Origin: Syntrophomonas sp. UBA4911
Lineage (GTDB): Bacteria > Bacillota > Syntrophomonadia > Syntrophomonadales > Syntrophomonadaceae
Reading direction: 5' to 3'
DNA length: 21,607 bases
Assembly (NCBI GenBank): GCA_002398105.1
Contig: DHCD01000013.1
Span: 30,983 to 52,589 of the forward strand
Below the pieces are notes generated by a model. The model saw only the letters and a list, made by a program, of their open reading frames with translations. It ran no database searches and was not told the DNA's origin. Positions 14,784 to 21,607 of this stretch are shown one piece after another (positions within the stretch are counted from its first letter, which is position 1; every line of letters begins with the position of its first letter). Position numbers and translations under genes: made by a program.

Positions 14784-15815
14784 ATGGATAAAATAGCAAT
14801 TCTGGGAGCAGGCAGCTGGGGTACGGCCCAGGCCGTTTTACTCAGCGGCAAAACCGGACAGCTTGCTCTTTGGGGCAGAACTGAAGACGGATTGGAAGCA
14901 ATCATCAAAGACCGGGAAAACAAAAGATTTTTACCCGGGGTAAGTCTGCCGGACAATATTGAAGTAATGAGTGACCTGACGGCAGCCGTTGCCGGGGCGA
15001 AATTACTGGTACTGGCCGTACCTTCGCAGGCTCTGAGGTCGGTGCTGAAATTGCTGCAGCCGCTTATCAGACCGGAAACGAGTATAGTCAATACCGCCAA
15101 GGGGCTGGAGATTGAAACCGGCATGCGGATGAGCCAGGTGGCGGCAGATGTTTTGGGAGAAGATATATTACAGCGTTACGCGGTTTTGTCCGGCCCCAGC
15201 CATGCCGAGGAAGTAGCCCGAAGGGTGCCTACGGTAGTAACCGTGGCCTCTATTACCAGCACTACTGCTTTCCTGGTTCAGGATACCTTTATGTCACCGG
15301 TATTTAGGGTCTACACTAACCCCGATGTTGCAGGGGTAGAGTTGGGTGGGGCGCTGAAAAATATAGTAGCTTTGGCCACCGGCATGTGCGATGGCTTAGG
15401 ATTTGGGGATAATACCAGGGCTGCCTTGATGACCCGGGGCCTCACGGAAATAACCCGTATGGGGGTGGCCATGGGGGGGGATTACCGTACCTTTTCCGGT
15501 CTCAGCGGCATGGGGGATCTGGTTGTCACCTGTGCCAGCAAATACTCCCGCAACCGAAGAGCGGGGGAGCTTTTGGGCCGGGGCTACAGTATAGAGCAGG
15601 CTCTGCAGGAGATAGGCATGGTGGTGGAAGGAGCCCACACGGTAAGGGTGATCAATACTATGGCCGAGCGTTTTGGGGTGGAGATGCCCATAAGCCGGGC
15701 CTGTTACGGTATCCTGTATGAGGCCCGATCGGCCCGGGAAACGGTCCGAATGCTGATGCAAAGGCGAAGAAAACATGAACTCGAAGAAATTGCGGTAAAT
15801 ATAAAAGGATGGTAA
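14784..15815 (+). CDS. gpsA: NAD(P)H-dependent glycerol-3-phosphate dehydrogenase
   Basis: GpsA reduces dihydroxyacetone phosphate to sn-glycerol-3-phosphate for phospholipid synthesis. The 343 residues contain the N-terminal dinucleotide loop ILGAGSWGTA, the family segments NTAKGLE and SGPSHAEEVA, the catalytic lysine in GGALKNIVALATG, and the substrate-binding NTRAALMTRG and LSGMGDLVVTC followed by SRNRR. The ATG at 14784 is preceded by GGAGG (14774-14778) with a five-base gap; the earlier GTG at 14772 lies in that ribosome site. The gene ends the der-plsY-gpsA series and is followed by an intrinsic terminator. Confidence 0.96.
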   Translation: MDKIAILGAGSWGTAQAVLLSGKTGQLALWGRTEDGLEAIIKDRENKRFLPGVSLPDNIEVMSDLTAAVAGAKLLVLAVPSQALRSVLKLLQPLIRPETSIVNTAKGLEIETGMRMSQVAADVLGEDILQRYAVLSGPSHAEEVARRVPTVVTVASITSTTAFLVQDTFMSPVFRVYTNPDVAGVELGGALKNIVALATGMCDGLGFGDNTRAALMTRGLTEITRMGVAMGGDYRTFSGLSGMGDLVVTCASKYSRNRRAGELLGRGYSIEQALQEIGMVVEGAHTVRVINTMAERFGVEMPISRACYGILYEARSARETVRMLMQRRRKHELEEIAVNIKGW

Positions 15816-15820
15816 AGGCT

Positions 15821-15849
15821 AAAAAGTGTGAATTCAAACACACTTTTTT
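15821..15849 (+). terminator. Intrinsic terminator after gpsA
   Basis: A ten-base stem (AAAAAGTGTG at 15821-15830 with CACACTTTTT at 15839-15848) encloses an 8-base loop and ends in a T run, six bases after the gpsA stop. The A/T-rich arms make it symmetrical, so it could work in both directions. Confidence 0.75.
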
Positions 15850-15858
15850 CTTTTTTGG

Positions 15859-15887
15859 TTATATTACCTGAATTTGATAAATATATT
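15859..15887 (+). promoter_or_regulatory. Candidate SigE promoter of spoIVA
   Basis: TTATATT (15859-15865) and AATATATT (15880-15887) are 14 bases apart. Against the Bacillus SigE consensus (KMATATT, 14-15 bases, CATACAHT) they match six of seven and six of eight positions. Mother-cell SigE transcription of spoIVA is known in Bacillus. The resulting leader would be about 90 bases. The region is A/T-rich, so chance matches are likely. Confidence 0.4.
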
Positions 15888-15924
15888 TATAGTGTTATAG
15901 CGCAACCATGATTAAGGGGTATCC

Positions 15925-15971
15925 CTATATCGGAGGGAGGGTACCTTAAAAAGTCTATATCCGAGGGAGGG
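15925..15971 (+). repeat. Duplicated CTATATCsGAGGGAGGG motif in the spoIVA leader
   Basis: CTATATCGGAGGGAGGG (15925-15941) and CTATATCCGAGGGAGGG (15955-15971) differ at one of 17 bases and are spaced 30 bases apart. The second copy supplies the ribosome site of spoIVA, ten bases before its GTG. The first copy has no start codon at a working distance and so may be a second ribosome-like standby site or a regulatory repeat. Confidence 0.65.
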
Positions 15972-15981
15972 AAAAAGAGAA

Positions 15982-17460
15982 GTGGAAGGAAACATTATCT
16001 TAAATGATATTGCCGAAAGAACTGGAGGCGATATCTATCTGGGAGTAGTAGGCCCGGTCAGAACTGGGAAATCGACCTTCATAAAAAGATTTATGGAAAT
16101 GATGGTCATACCCAACATAAAAGATATTTACGACCAGGAACGGGCCAAAGACGAGCTTCCTCAGAGCGGTGCGGGGAAAACAATCACTACTACGGAGCCC
16201 AAGTTTGTGCCCAACGAAGCCGTGGAAATCAGTACCACCAACGGCATCAGCCTGAAGGTGAGAATGGTAGACTGCGTAGGCTATACGGTTGACGGCGCAC
16301 TGGGATACGAAGAAGATGAAGAACCTCGTATGGTAAGAACTCCCTGGTTTGACTATGAGGTTCCCTTCGAGGAAGCAGCCGAAATAGGAACCAGGAAGGT
16401 TATTGCCGACCATTCCACCATTGGTCTGGTAATCACTACTGACGGCAGCATCAGCGATATCCCCCGAAGCAGTTACGAGGAACCGGAGGAAAGGGTAGTC
16501 AACGAACTGAAAGAACTGAACAAACCGTTCATTATCATACTGAACTCTACCCGTCCCTATGATCGGGAAACCCTGAATCTGGCCGAAGAATTGAGCGACA
16601 AATATGCAGTGAGCGTCATACCTGCCGACGTTGCCTTAATGTCGGTGGACCAGATGCTGGGGGTACTGGAGGAAGTCCTATATGAATTCCCGGTACAAGA
16701 AGTAAACATCAAGCTGCCCCGCTGGGTCGACGAGCTGGATGAAGAGTTCTGGCTGCGGGAGCACCTGGAAGACTCCATCAGAGAAGTGCTTAATGGAATC
16801 AAAAAGGTGCGCGATGTGGACCGGGCCATCGAAAAACTATCGGATATTGAAAACATAAGTTATGTCAGCCTGGAGGAAATGAGCTTGGGTACCGGAACCG
16901 CTTCCATTGATGTAACCGTACCGGAAGAACTGTTTTACCGCTCCTTAAGTGAGGTGAGCGGTTTTAGTGTGGAAGGAACCCATGACATCATGCGGCTGAT
17001 GAAAGACTTGAGCATTGCCAAGAAAGAGTTTGACAAAGTATCATCAGCTCTGGATGAGGTCCGCGAAACCGGCTACGGGGTAGTAACCCCCAGGCTGGAA
17101 GAGATGTTTTTGGAAGAACCCGAACTTATAAGGCAGGGAAGCCGGTTTGGGGTAAAACTGAAAGCCAAAGCCCCGTCTCTGCATGTAATCCGGGCCGATA
17201 TAACCACCGAAATCACCCCCATCATCGGTACCGAAAAACAGTGTGAGGAACTGGTACGCTACATGCTGGATGAGTTCGAAGAGGATCCTACTAAGATATG
17301 GGATTCCAATATTTTCGGCAAATCCTTGCATGATCTGGTACGGGAAGGCATACAGAATAAGCTGCACCGGATGCCGGAGAATGCTCAGGTCAAACTCCAG
17401 GATACTCTGCAGAGAATTGTCAATGAAGGCAGCGGCGGCTTAATCTGCATAATAATCTGA
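15982..17460 (+). CDS. spoIVA: Stage IV sporulation protein A (spore coat assembly ATPase)
   Basis: SpoIVA polymerises with ATP hydrolysis on the forespore outer membrane and forms the basement layer on which the coat is built. The 492 residues equal the Bacillus length. The N-terminal ATPase region has Walker A GPVRTGKS (24-31), the sensor-like region ending TTEPKFVP (70-77) and the Walker B aspartate D97 in MVDCVGYTV. The middle domain and the C-terminal part with IIGTEKQCEELVRYMLDEFE and INEGSGGLI follow the family closely to the last residue. The GTG start gives the expected N-terminus, with NDIAERTGGDIYLGVVG. A terminator follows, so the gene is a single-gene unit with a possible SigE promoter. 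Confidence 0.98.
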   Translation: MEGNIILNDIAERTGGDIYLGVVGPVRTGKSTFIKRFMEMMVIPNIKDIYDQERAKDELPQSGAGKTITTTEPKFVPNEAVEISTTNGISLKVRMVDCVGYTVDGALGYEEDEEPRMVRTPWFDYEVPFEEAAEIGTRKVIADHSTIGLVITTDGSISDIPRSSYEEPEERVVNELKELNKPFIIILNSTRPYDRETLNLAEELSDKYAVSVIPADVALMSVDQMLGVLEEVLYEFPVQEVNIKLPRWVDELDEEFWLREHLEDSIREVLNGIKKVRDVDRAIEKLSDIENISYVSLEEMSLGTGTASIDVTVPEELFYRSLSEVSGFSVEGTHDIMRLMKDLSIAKKEFDKVSSALDEVRETGYGVVTPRLEEMFLEEPELIRQGSRFGVKLKAKAPSLHVIRADITTEITPIIGTEKQCEELVRYMLDEFEEDPTKIWDSNIFGKSLHDLVREGIQNKLHRMPENAQVKLQDTLQRIVNEGSGGLICIII

Positions 17461-17481
17461 TTTAAAAGGATATTTTCGTGG

Positions 17482-17510
17482 GGGTCTGCCCGTAAAGCAG
17501 GCCCTTTTTT
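17482..17510 (+). terminator. Intrinsic terminator after spoIVA
   Basis: GGGTCTGC (17482-17489) pairs with GCAGGCCC (17497-17504), eight pairs including one G-T, around a 7-base loop, followed by six T residues. It lies 21 bases after the spoIVA stop and just before the 3' end of the convergent minus-strand gene. Confidence 0.8.
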
Positions 17511-17534
17511 ATTTATCTGGCGGGAGAGGTGGCT

Positions 17535-18191
17535 TTAATCCCGGTCAAGCTCTGACGGCATCAGGGGACAGTCGTAATACTTAAGCTGGTATTTTCTGTC
17601 CAGGGCCAGCTTTTCAGCATCAGCGTGATAATGAGGGTCAACCAGACACAGGGCCGGGTTGTCTTTCAAGTGGTCCATACTGGCCCTGGTGCCATTAACC
17701 AGAATACTGTAAACCATTAAATCGGCACTATTGACGGCAGAGTCGAAATAGAGCCCGGCTATCTGCTCCAGAGCCGGTCCTATATTATTGTTTTCCACTT
17801 TATGACCCGGATTTATTGAAGAATCCTTAGGCGCAGTTGCCCATATTCCTGAAACCGCCAGATGGTTAGTCTTGATAAAGGCCCTTAACTGCTCATTAGT
17901 CAAATAATCTCGAAAGACCAGCAGGGATTCGATACTGCTGTTGGCGTTGTCCGCAGCCAAGCGGGTAAGCACATCGGAGCGCTCCTCTATATACGATTCC
18001 AGGGTTTGCCGCTCAGGAGGGCGGCCGATCATTACATTTACTATCTTTTCACCTTCATCCAATCCAAAGGAAGGAATTTGTCCCCACCAATTGCCATAAG
18101 TAAAAGCTGATATGGCAGCGCTGATAAGCAAAATCCCGACTATTATTAATATCCTCTTACTGATTTTTGTTCGCATAAAACCGTGTTCCAT
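17535..18191 (-). CDS. Membrane-anchored protein of unknown function
   Basis: This protein has 218 residues from the chosen ATG at 18191. A short basic N-terminus (MRTKISKR) is followed by one hydrophobic segment (about residues 14-33) and a soluble, presumably extracytoplasmic domain of about 180 residues. No known motif is recognised; notable parts are VYSILVNGTRASMDHLK, LCLVDPHYHADAEKL and a final YYDCPLMP with the only other cysteine in the domain. The ATG at 18191 follows GGGGAG by seven bases; a TTG at 18215, an ATG at 18206 and an ATG at 18176 are alternatives. It faces spoIVA tail to tail and diverges from the ACT regulator gene, so it has its own promoter. Nothing ties it firmly to sporulation. 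Confidence 0.75.
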   Translation of the reverse strand: MEHGFMRTKISKRILIIVGILLISAAISAFTYGNWWGQIPSFGLDEGEKIVNVMIGRPPERQTLESYIEERSDVLTRLAADNANSSIESLLVFRDYLTNEQLRAFIKTNHLAVSGIWATAPKDSSINPGHKVENNNIGPALEQIAGLYFDSAVNSADLMVYSILVNGTRASMDHLKDNPALCLVDPHYHADAEKLALDRKYQLKYYDCPLMPSELDRD

Positions 18192-18227
18192 GTCCAGTCT
18201 CCCCATATACCCCAAAATATCATCCTA

Positions 18228-18256
18228 ATTATACTCTAATCCGGTAAAATTGTTGC
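18228..18256 (-). promoter_or_regulatory. Possible SigA promoter for the minus-strand anchored protein
   Basis: On the minus strand a perfect TATAAT (18233-18228) lies 17 bases after GCAACA (18256-18251), which matches only the ACA half of the -35 consensus. It is well placed upstream of the start at 18191. Confidence 0.4.
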
Positions 18257-18324
18257 GAAAAACTTATCGGGCCATACCCCATCCCTACGGTTGCGGGACC
18301 ATACCTGGCAAGGTTAAAAGAGGA

Positions 18325-18353
18325 TTGCGGAATTTCCTGGTCAATGTTATAAT
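18325..18353 (+). promoter_or_regulatory. SigA-type promoter of the ACT regulator/hom/aspartate kinase unit
   Basis: TTGCGG (18325-18330) and a perfect TATAAT (18348-18353) are 17 bases apart, giving a leader of about 50 bases to the TTG start. The leader is too short for a lysine riboswitch or T-box, and I see none. Confidence 0.68.
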
Positions 18354-18408
18354 GTCCGCATATGAAAGATAAAATTCCACCCAGCATGGACGAAAGGTGG
18401 TTTTTTTA

Positions 18409-18849
18409 TTGCCTGAAAAGAAGTACTATCTGGTCCGGGAGGATATATTGCCGGAATCAATCCAAAAGACCGCAGCGGTAAAAGAAATGCTGCTTCGGGG
18501 AGAAGCGGACAGCATCCAGGCCGCCGTGGACAGAGTGGGTATAGCCAGAAGCACTTACTACAAATATAAAGACGGGGTTTTCCCCTTTTTCAACGCTGAC
18601 AATATGGCTATTATCAATATTTCCTTGCTGCTCCAGCATATTTCAGGTATTCTATCAGGGGTATTAAATTGCATTGCCCAGCTGCAGGGCAATGTCTTGA
18701 CTATAAATCAAAATCTGCCCCTGCATGGGGCAGCTTATGTTACTTTGTCTATCAGTATTGAAGAAATGACGGTGGCAGTGGATGAACTGCTGGCTCGTCT
18801 GCAGAGCCTGAATGGCGTTATCAGTACTGAGATAGTTGGAAAAAGTTGA
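18409..18849 (+). CDS. PheB/UPF0735-type ACT-domain protein, probable amino-acid-responsive regulator
   Basis: The 146 residues match the PheB (UPF0735) family over the full length: YYLVREDILPESIQKT at the start, then a helix-turn-helix-like part (about 28-55) with ARSTYYKYKDGVFPF, and a C-terminal ACT domain (about 70-140) containing GNVLTINQNLPL and VTLSISI. ACT domains bind amino acids. I recall that a B. subtilis member was described as a threonine-pathway transcription factor (ThrR); the link to this exact family should be checked. Position directly before hom agrees with such a role. The TTG at 18409 lies eight bases after AAAGGTGG; the GTG at 18397 is inside that site. A strong SigA-like promoter precedes it, so it would control its own operon. 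Confidence 0.85.
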   Translation: MPEKKYYLVREDILPESIQKTAAVKEMLLRGEADSIQAAVDRVGIARSTYYKYKDGVFPFFNADNMAIINISLLLQHISGILSGVLNCIAQLQGNVLTINQNLPLHGAAYVTLSISIEEMTVAVDELLARLQSLNGVISTEIVGKS

Positions 18850-18866
18850 TAGCTAGGAGGTAAGAA

Positions 18867-20156
18867 ATGATCAACATTGGACTGCTGGGTTGCGGGACGG
18901 TAGGTTCCGGAGCAGTGGAACTGCTGCGGAAAAATGCCGAAGCCATCGCCCGAAGAACCGGAGATAAGATTGCCGTTAAGCGGGTACTGGAGAAGGAGCC
19001 GGATAAATGCCGGGCTCTGGGTCTTTCCGAAGATATGCTTACCGGGGATATCAATACCATATTAAACGACCCGGATATCAACATTGTAGTAGAATTAATC
19101 GGAGGCATGGAACCTGCTTTTACCTTTATTATAAAAGCCATGCAGGCGGGCAAGCATGTAGTTACCGCCAACAAAGACCTTATAGCGGTAAAAGGCAAGG
19201 AACTTTTTGAAACCGCGGAGCAGAACGGGATTGATTTCTATTTTGAAGCCAGTGTGGGCGGCGGAATACCGGTAGTATATCCTTTGAAACAGTCTCTGGC
19301 CGGCAATTGCATCCAGGAAGTAATCGGCATATTGAATGGAACCACCAACTACATCCTCACTAAAATGAGTCAGGAAGGACGGGAATTCAGCCAGGTTCTG
19401 GCTGAAGCCCAACAGATGGGATATGCCGAGTTTGACCCGACCGCTGACATAGAGGGTCTGGATGCCGCGCGTAAAATAGCCATACTTTCTTCCATAGCTT
19501 TTAACAGCCGGATTACCCTGGATGACGTTTATGTGGAGGGGATCACCTCCATAACCCCGGCCGATATCAAATATGCCCGGGAACTGGGTTATGTGATCAA
19601 ACTTTTGGCCATCGCCAAAGAGGATGAGGCCGGACGGGTCCAAGCTCGGGTGCACCCGGCTTTTCTGCCGGTGAACCATCCGCTGGCTTCCGTCAATGAC
19701 GTCTTTAATGCCGTTTTTGTCCGGGGCGATGCTGTGGGGGAAATCATGCATTTTGGCCGGGGAGCGGGTAAAATGCCTACCGCCAGCGCCGTAGTGGGAG
19801 ATATAATAGAGATCGGACGCAATCTCCTGCACCATTCCAATGCCCGTATCGGCTGCACCTGTTATGAGAACAAAACCATAGTGGGAATTGAGGAACTGCA
19901 GGCCAAGTACTATATAAGGATGACCGTCAAGGACCGTCCCGGAGTATTGGCAGGGATTGCGGGTGTTTTCGGCAACAACAATGTCAGTATAGCCAGTGTG
20001 CTGCAAAAAACCAGTGAAGCCGATATGGCTGAGCTGATAATGATAACCCATCAAGTGCGGGAACAGGATCTGCGTGACTCATTAACGGTTCTTAAAGGCA
20101 TGAGCATAGTTGGAGCAATCGACAATGTAATCAGGCTGGAGGGCAGTGGAGAATAG
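18867..20156 (+). CDS. hom: Homoserine dehydrogenase with C-terminal ACT domain
   Basis: It reduces aspartate semialdehyde to homoserine with NAD(P)H, the branch step to threonine and methionine. The 429 residues contain the N-terminal coenzyme loop GLLGCGTVGSG (5-15), VTANKDL with K103, the catalytic domain with VGGGIPVV and GILNGTTNYIL (154-164), and the substrate/proton-transfer segment DIEGLDAARKIAIL (D199, K203). A C-terminal ACT domain (about 350-425, RPGVLAGIAGVFG) is the usual site of threonine feedback. The ATG follows AGGAGG by six bases and lies 17 bases after the ACT regulator gene. The aspartate kinase gene begins two bases after its stop. No thrB or thrC is seen in the window. 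Confidence 0.96.
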   Translation: MINIGLLGCGTVGSGAVELLRKNAEAIARRTGDKIAVKRVLEKEPDKCRALGLSEDMLTGDINTILNDPDINIVVELIGGMEPAFTFIIKAMQAGKHVVTANKDLIAVKGKELFETAEQNGIDFYFEASVGGGIPVVYPLKQSLAGNCIQEVIGILNGTTNYILTKMSQEGREFSQVLAEAQQMGYAEFDPTADIEGLDAARKIAILSSIAFNSRITLDDVYVEGITSITPADIKYARELGYVIKLLAIAKEDEAGRVQARVHPAFLPVNHPLASVNDVFNAVFVRGDAVGEIMHFGRGAGKMPTASAVVGDIIEIGRNLLHHSNARIGCTCYENKTIVGIEELQAKYYIRMTVKDRPGVLAGIAGVFGNNNVSIASVLQKTSEADMAELIMITHQVREQDLRDSLTVLKGMSIVGAIDNVIRLEGSGE

Positions 20157-20158
20157 GA

Positions 20159-21394
20159 GTGAAAAAGGATTTGGCACGGATAGTTTGTAAATTCGGCGGC
20201 AGTTCTGTAGCCAGTATAGAGAAAATAAGGAATGTGGCCTTGAGAGTAAAAAGCCTGCAGGAGCAGGGCGATGATGTGGCAGTGGTAGTTTCAGCCATGG
20301 GGGATACTACCGACGAATTACTGGAGCTGGCGGCAGCCATTGGCAATAACCTGAACCCGCGGGAAATGGATGCCCTGCTGGCCACGGGAGAGCAGCAGTC
20401 GGCGGCCCTGCTGGCCCTTACCCTGGATAAAATGGGTTGTAAAGCTATTTCCCTGACCGGTTGGCAGGCAGGAGTCAAAAGCGATTCCAATTACAGCAAA
20501 GCCCGGATCAACGGCATAGATGCCGAGCGGGTGGAAAAAGAGCTGGACGCCGGCAAAATAGTAATCATTGCCGGTTTCCAGGGACTATCCAGCGAAGGGG
20601 ATGTAACCACTCTGGGCCGGGGAGGCTCCGATACCAGTGCTGTCGCTCTGGTGGCCAGCCTGGGAGCAAAACGCTGTATGATATTCACTGATGTGGAGGG
20701 AGTGTATACGGCTGATCCCCGGATAGTTAAAGAAGCGTGTAAACTCCCGGCCATCTCTTATGAAGAAATGCTGGAAATGGCCAGCCTGGGGGCGGTGGTG
20801 ATGCAGCCCCGGGCAGTTGAATTTGCCATGCTCTATAAAGTGGAAGTGGAGGTGCGCAGCAGTTTTAACCTGGAATCGGGAACCATCATAACGGAGGTTG
20901 CGGATATGGAACAACAAAGAATTGTTACCGGAATTGCTCATGATATCAAATGCGCCAAGATAGGCATATTTGATTTACCCGATAAACCCGGCGTGGCCAG
21001 CTTGATTTTTAATGATCTGGCCCGGGCCGGAGTAAATGTGGATATGGTGATACAGAGTGCCACCCGGGAAGAACATAATGATATAGCCTTTACTGTCTGC
21101 AGTGACGATCTGCCCTTGGCTCTGCCGGTGGTAGAAAAGCTGGTGAAGGAAATCGGCGCTTCGGGCATGGCTTACGGGGATAAGGTAGCCAAGGTCTCCA
21201 TCGTGGGGGCGGGTATGCAGAGCAACCCTGGAGTAGCGGCTGCCATGTTCGCCGCCCTGGCTGATGAAAACATAAATATCGAAATGATAAGCACTTCCGA
21301 AATCAAGGTATCATGCATCATAGAAGAGAGTAAGATAGAAGCTGCGGTAAAGGCGCTGCATAAGCAGTTTGAACTGGAACAGATCAACGGGTAA
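20159..21394 (+). CDS. lysC: Aspartate kinase, alpha chain (full-length) with two ACT domains
   Basis: It phosphorylates aspartate, the first step towards lysine, threonine, methionine and diaminopimelate (cell wall and dipicolinate). The 411 residues show KFGGSSV (11-17), the catalytic region with TLGRGGSDTSAVAL and the nucleotide segment TDVEGVYTADPRI, and two C-terminal ACT repeats (from about residue 260, DLPDKPGVAS, and from about 343, GAGMQSNPGVAAAM). The GTG start is two bases from the hom stop and lies behind GTGGAG. Length and domain order agree with the lysine- or lysine/threonine-regulated class that works as an alpha2-beta2 enzyme. A good internal start at 20906 supports the beta chain. 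Coupling to hom suggests joint control of the branch. Whether it is inhibited by lysine, threonine or both cannot be read. Confidence 0.95.
   Translation: MKKDLARIVCKFGGSSVASIEKIRNVALRVKSLQEQGDDVAVVVSAMGDTTDELLELAAAIGNNLNPREMDALLATGEQQSAALLALTLDKMGCKAISLTGWQAGVKSDSNYSKARINGIDAERVEKELDAGKIVIIAGFQGLSSEGDVTTLGRGGSDTSAVALVASLGAKRCMIFTDVEGVYTADPRIVKEACKLPAISYEEMLEMASLGAVVMQPRAVEFAMLYKVEVEVRSSFNLESGTIITEVADMEQQRIVTGIAHDIKCAKIGIFDLPDKPGVASLIFNDLARAGVNVDMVIQSATREEHNDIAFTVCSDDLPLALPVVEKLVKEIGASGMAYGDKVAKVSIVGAGMQSNPGVAAAMFAALADENINIEMISTSEIKVSCIIEESKIEAAVKALHKQFELEQING
20906..21394 (+). CDS. Aspartate kinase beta chain from an internal in-frame start
   Basis: Within the kinase gene, GGAGG (20893-20897) stands eight bases before an in-frame ATG (20906, residue 250 of the full protein, MEQQRIVTG). 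Translation from here would give 162 residues containing only the two ACT regulatory domains. In B. subtilis aspartokinase II the same arrangement, an in-phase internal start giving a beta subunit of about the same size, is established. Here the evidence is the sequence pattern and that precedent. Confidence 0.6.
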   Translation: MEQQRIVTGIAHDIKCAKIGIFDLPDKPGVASLIFNDLARAGVNVDMVIQSATREEHNDIAFTVCSDDLPLALPVVEKLVKEIGASGMAYGDKVAKVSIVGAGMQSNPGVAAAMFAALADENINIEMISTSEIKVSCIIEESKIEAAVKALHKQFELEQING

Positions 21395-21435
21395 TAAGGA
21401 TTTATTGTAAATGCCCGTTTAAGGCACAATCGTTC

Positions 21436-21464
21436 TTGACGGGGTCCTGCTTCTGGTGTACAAT
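21436..21464 (+). promoter_or_regulatory. SigA promoter of tRNA-Pro
   Basis: TTGACG (21436-21441) and TACAAT (21459-21464) are 17 bases apart, and the tRNA begins 11 bases after the -10. Only one base of each hexamer departs from consensus, as expected for a strong stable-RNA promoter. Confidence 0.8.
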
Positions 21465-21475
21465 ATTCTTTGCGT

Positions 21476-21553
21476 CGGGGTGTAGCTCAGTTTGGTATGA
21501 GCGCTACGTTGGGGACGTAGAGGCCGCTGGTTCAAATCCAGTCACTCCGACCA
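21476..21553 (+). tRNA. tRNA-Pro (anticodon GGG)
   Basis: A complete cloverleaf can be drawn. The acceptor stem is CGGGGTG (21476-21482) with CACTCCG (21543-21549, one G-T pair), then U8-A9, D stem GCTC/GAGC, anticodon stem CTACG/CGTAG with loop TTGGGGA (anticodon GGG at 21511-21513), variable loop AGGCC, T stem GCTGG/CCAGT with loop TTCAAAT, discriminator A, and an encoded CCA (21551-21553). GGG reads CCC/CCU proline codons. It is a single-gene unit between its own promoter and terminator. Confidence 0.95.
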
Positions 21554-21569
21554 TTGATAAAGTACCGAA

Positions 21570-21602
21570 ATGTCCGGGTTTTACTTCCCGGACGTTTTTA
21601 TT
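21570..21602 (+). terminator. Intrinsic terminator after tRNA-Pro
   Basis: GTCCGGG (21572-21578) pairs with CCCGGAC (21587-21593) around an 8-base loop. Two further weak pairs extend the base, and TTTTTATTTT follows. Confidence 0.85.
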
Positions 21603-21607
21603 TTCTG

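Noticed and set aside
17555..17575. AGGGGACAGTC, similar to one arm of the REP-like repeat
   Set aside because: It lies inside the coding sequence of the minus-strand anchored protein, lacks a second arm, and is explained by codons.
18216..18408. Possible riboswitch or T-box for the aspartate-family operon
   Set aside because: The leader after the promoter is only about 50 bases and shows no T-box sequence, antiterminator or lysine-switch pattern.
19095..20054. Long minus-strand open frame of 319 codons inside hom
   Set aside because: It is fully antisense to a clear homoserine dehydrogenase, has no recognisable domain, and its composition follows from the codon pattern of the real gene.
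21395..21435. TGCC/GGCA mini-hairpin after the aspartate kinase gene as a terminator
   Set aside because: The stem is four bases with no T tract; transcription may run into the tRNA terminator.
1..21607. CRISPR arrays, complete insertion sequences, integrase or phage genes
   Set aside because: No regularly spaced repeats, no transposase or recombinase reading frame and no long terminal inverted repeats were seen.

Overview
The window reads as a chromosome segment from an endospore-forming, Gram-positive Clostridia-type bacterium, most like the Syntrophomonas/Peptococcaceae side of the Firmicutes. The signs are spoIIP and spoIVA, a type 2 isopentenyl-diphosphate isomerase, strong AGGAGG-type ribosome sites, many GTG/TTG starts, and a gene order (S1 protein, fni, YIEGIA pair, der, plsY, gpsA, spoIVA) that recalls the fni-yphB-der-gpsA-spoIVA block of Bacillus. 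The exact genus is inferred, not shown.

Layout. Positions 1-3053 (+) hold the 3' part of a four-domain S1 protein (the frame is open at the left edge, so it may be the tail of an IspH-S1 fusion), a small FmdB-type zinc ribbon, a terminator, mobA, and fni, which seems to start at a non-AUG codon. Positions about 3055-7260 (-) are a compact AT-richer island on the opposite strand: response regulator, histidine kinase, ABC ATPase and ABC-2 permease, with a 13-bp hairpin before the ABC genes and a frameshifted gene remnant after them. It looks like an acquired export/immunity cassette set into an otherwise co-directional native block.

Positions 7451-11376 (+) form a tightly packed set: a DUF1614-like membrane protein, SpoIIP (peptidoglycan hydrolase of engulfment) with an extra C-terminal membrane anchor, a YIEGIA-family membrane protein, its 64-residue partner, and two tandem DUF3189 paralogues, with a REP-like hairpin between the partner gene and the DUF3189 pair. 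This is the least understood and most interesting part. Positions 11396-15849 (+) hold a PDZ/radical-SAM DUF512 protein with its own promoter, then der (ribosome assembly GTPase), plsY and gpsA (both glycerophospholipid synthesis) and a terminator.

Positions 15859-17510 (+) are the spoIVA unit (spore-coat base ATPase) with a possible SigE promoter, a duplicated leader motif and a terminator. A divergent membrane-anchored protein of unknown function (17535-18191, -) follows. Positions 18325-21394 (+) carry an aspartate-family unit: a PheB-type ACT regulator, homoserine dehydrogenase and aspartate kinase. The kinase contains a well-formed internal start that would give a separate regulatory beta subunit. 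The window ends with tRNA-Pro(GGG), its promoter and its terminator.
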